A stretch of DNA of 64,000 nucleotides from Butyrivibrio sp. MC2013 (GTDB lineage: Bacteria; Bacillota; Clostridia; Lachnospirales; Lachnospiraceae), in assembly GCF_000424585.1 (NCBI RefSeq), contig NZ_AUKE01000004.1:1-64000 (forward strand). Reading direction: 5' to 3'. Both the position numbers and the translations under genes were made by a program. Shown piece by piece: positions 62,118-64,000 of this stretch. How positions within the stretch are numbered: the first letter of the stretch is position 1; each line of letters starts with the position of its first letter. A model generated the notes under the pieces. It ran no database searches, was not told the origin of the DNA, and saw only the letters and a program-made list of their open reading frames with translations.

Positions 62118-64000
62118 ATGAAGCGAAGGTTATGGGCACTAGTATTTTCGGTAGCTATTACAGCCAGCACTATATTTGGACATACATCTCCCACCGTCAT
62201 ATCAGCATATGCAGCAGGACAGTCTTATGACAGCTCCTGGTATTTGGACTGGCTATATAGCATAGAGGGATCAGATATTATCCTGGATGAGTATAGAGGA
62301 AGCTCTACAACCGTCACAGTTCCCGGTAGCGCTTATATAGATGGAGCCTCTTATAATGTTGTCATTGATGACCCGGATAGCCTCTGGGGCATGATGCAGG
62401 ATGATATCGAGGAGATAAGCTTTTCTTCTTATTCAGGCTATGTAAGAGCTCTTAGCTGCAAGAAGCTCTTTAATGGTTGCACAAGTCTTAGGAGCGTGGA
62501 CCTAGCAGGTCTTAATACATCCGGAGCCAGCAGTATGGACCGTATGTTCCGGGACTGCAGCAGCCTAAGGAGCCTTGATCTCACCGATCTCAATACTTCT
62601 TCTGTAACTGATATGTTTGGTATGTTTGAAGGATGCAGCCAGCTATCATCTCTTGACCTTACAAACTTTAACACCTCATCAGTCACCAATATGGACGGCA
62701 TGTTTAACGGCTGCCGGGCCCTGACTGATATCAACCTTTCTTCTTTTGATACTTCCGCTGTAACTAATACAGCATATATGTTTAAGGACTGCTCATCCCT
62801 GAGCAGACTGGATCTGTCATCTTTTACTCTCAATAACGCTGATGACATGTGGAATATGTTCAAAGGTGACTATGCATTGACCTCCCTGACACTTCCATCT
62901 TCCATGTCCTCTTCCGTAAAATATTACGCGCTTCTTCCTGTAGAGCTATACAGCTATAATGACGGCGTACTGTCAGGCAGCTACGATATGGGAAGCAGAA
63001 TTGGCTCTGAGCATTCCAGCCTCACTTTGACCAAGGCTATCAATACGGTCAATTTCTATACAGACAGCTCAGTTGAAATTGCTTCTCAGACCTTAGAACC
63101 CGGTTCCCTTATCACAAGACCCGATGATCCGGAGAAAGAAGGCTACTCTTTTACCGGCTGGTACTCTGATCCCGATCTTGAAACACTATATGACTTTAAC
63201 AGCCCTGTATTATCATCAATTACTCTCTATGCAGGCTGGACACATATTAAATGCAGCGTAAGCTATAATAGTCTCGGCGGCTCGGAAGTAGAAGAGGGAG
63301 AAGTATGGTATGGTTCCTCAGCAGAAAGGCCTGCTGATCCATACAGAGAAGGCTATGATTTTGCAGGCTGGTATACAGATGAAGCCTTGACAGAGCTCTA
63401 CGAATTCTCAAGCACCATTACAACTGATATAAACCTCTATGCCAGCTGGCTGATCCAGAGCCGCAGTATCAGCTTTGATCCTCGCGGAGGCAGCGCAGTA
63501 GAGACCAGAGTAGTCTCTTATGGTGAGGCCGCAGAAGAGCCCGGTGCCCCCACGAGAGAAGGCTATGATTTTACAGGCTGGTATACAGATGAAGATCTAT
63601 CCACCAGGTATGATTTCTCATCCTCTGTAACTGAGGATATTACCCTCTATGCCGGATGGTCGCAGAAGGTGCTCAAAGCCCGCTTCTACACATCAAGCGG
63701 TAATGAATGGACTGTAAAGGATGTATTATGGGGCGAAAAGGTAGATAAGCCTGAAGATCCGTCAATGGACGATTACAGCTTTGGCGGATGGTATTATGAT
63801 CTCAGCACAGACAGCCCTTATGACTTTAATAATCCGCTGCTTAATGATCTGGAGCTCCATGCGAAGTGGATAGAGATACCAAAGCCTGTAATCATCGATG
63901 TAGAATCTATCACAATTGATAGAGACAGTATAGAGATCAAAGAAGGGGAAAGTATGCCCCTTAGCGTGACCATCAATCCCGCAAACGCTACAGATACATC
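62118..64000 (+). CDS. BspA/InlB-repeat/Big2 surface protein, 3' end beyond window
   Basis: The open frame runs from the ATG after AAGGAGG to the window edge (627 codons so far). It has a signal peptide (MKRRLWALVFSVAITASTIF, then ISAYAAG). About 90-240 holds DUF285/BspA-like leucine-rich repeats (FRDCSSLRSLDLTDLNTSSV, MFEGCSQLSSLDLTNFNTSS). At least four InlB B-repeats follow (GYSFTGWYSDPDLETLYDF, GYDFAGWYTDEALTELYEFS), then the start of a Big2 domain (VESITIDRDSIEIKEGES). It would be displayed at the cell surface as an adhesin. It is on the opposite strand to the glycosyltransferase. The 187 bases upstream contain A/T-rich promoter-like DNA only. Confidence 0.88.
   Translation, partial: MKRRLWALVFSVAITASTIFGHTSPTVISAYAAGQSYDSSWYLDWLYSIEGSDIILDEYRGSSTTVTVPGSAYIDGASYNVVIDDPDSLWGMMQDDIEEISFSSYSGYVRALSCKKLFNGCTSLRSVDLAGLNTSGASSMDRMFRDCSSLRSLDLTDLNTSSVTDMFGMFEGCSQLSSLDLTNFNTSSVTNMDGMFNGCRALTDINLSSFDTSAVTNTAYMFKDCSSLSRLDLSSFTLNNADDMWNMFKGDYALTSLTLPSSMSSSVKYYALLPVELYSYNDGVLSGSYDMGSRIGSEHSSLTLTKAINTVNFYTDSSVEIASQTLEPGSLITRPDDPEKEGYSFTGWYSDPDLETLYDFNSPVLSSITLYAGWTHIKCSVSYNSLGGSEVEEGEVWYGSSAERPADPYREGYDFAGWYTDEALTELYEFSSTITTDINLYASWLIQSRSISFDPRGGSAVETRVVSYGEAAEEPGAPTREGYDFTGWYTDEDLSTRYDFSSSVTEDITLYAGWSQKVLKARFYTSSGNEWTVKDVLWGEKVDKPEDPSMDDYSFGGWYYDLSTDSPYDFNNPLLNDLELHAKWIEIPKPVIIDVESITIDRDSIEIKEGESMPLSVTINPANATDT

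Overview
The window looks like chromosome of an anaerobic, gut- or rumen-type Firmicute, most likely a Lachnospiraceae relative of Butyrivibrio or Pseudobutyrivibrio. This is inferred from gene content only: a sensory [FeFe]-hydrogenase module with a SpoIIE-type phosphatase, lipoproteins with Firmicute lipoboxes, large secreted proteins with Big2, InlB-type and BspA-like repeats, strong AGGAGG ribosome binding sites, and no LPS genes. Most genes in the first 30 kb lie on the minus strand. No tRNA, rRNA or CRISPR array was recognised.

Layout. 1-5.9 kb: an IS200/IS605 transposase running off the left edge, an MFS exporter, an SGNH hydrolase, a methyltransferase remnant, a lipoprotein, a GNAT acetyltransferase and two unknown genes. 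6.0-19.7 kb: a polymorphic-toxin locus. A Big2-domain protein and a 2863-residue secreted RHS/YD-repeat protein form one operon. The RHS protein ends in a HINT domain and a GIY-YIG nuclease tip and is followed by an Imm26-type immunity gene. Next comes an orphan tip (a copy of the HINT region joined to an AHH nuclease) with its own immunity-like genes. 19.7-24.2 kb: a putative H2-sensing module (2Fe-2S thioredoxin-like protein, HydS-like hydrogenase with a PAS domain, SpoIIE phosphatase) and an aldo/keto reductase with ferredoxin clusters. 24.3-28.7 kb: a siderophore or heme ABC importer operon behind an operator-like nested palindrome. 28.7-36.2 kb: two nonulosonate genes (PseG-like and PseI-like), a HAD phosphatase, an MFS permease and a large lipoprotein, mixed with mobile repeats. 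36.3-40.4 kb: an AEC permease and a TrpXYZ-type ABC importer. 40.6-49.8 kb: Hsp20, a hipBA pair with three palindromic operators, Dtd, a SNF2 helicase, and surface-polysaccharide genes (ManC-type and Ugd) with a VanZ protein and a soluble histidine kinase.

50.0-60.7 kb: a lasso-peptide-like RiPP locus. It has two homologous small precursors, PqqD, a B2 transglutaminase-like protease, an HprK-like kinase, a nucleotidyltransferase, an ABC exporter and a response regulator. A 1303-residue repeat adhesin sits inside it. No asparagine-synthetase-like lasso cyclase is present in the window, which makes this the most interesting system here. 60.9-64 kb: a family 2 glycosyltransferase and the start of a BspA/InlB/Big2 surface protein cut by the right edge.

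Three kinds of non-coding repeat run through the window: a structured repeat of about 149 bp (three near-complete and two truncated copies), a MITE with imperfect terminal inverted repeats and probable target duplications (two copies), and a promoter/leader/terminator module shared by a lipoprotein gene and the Big2-RHS operon. The second leader also carries a (CTGT) microsatellite of about 11 units.
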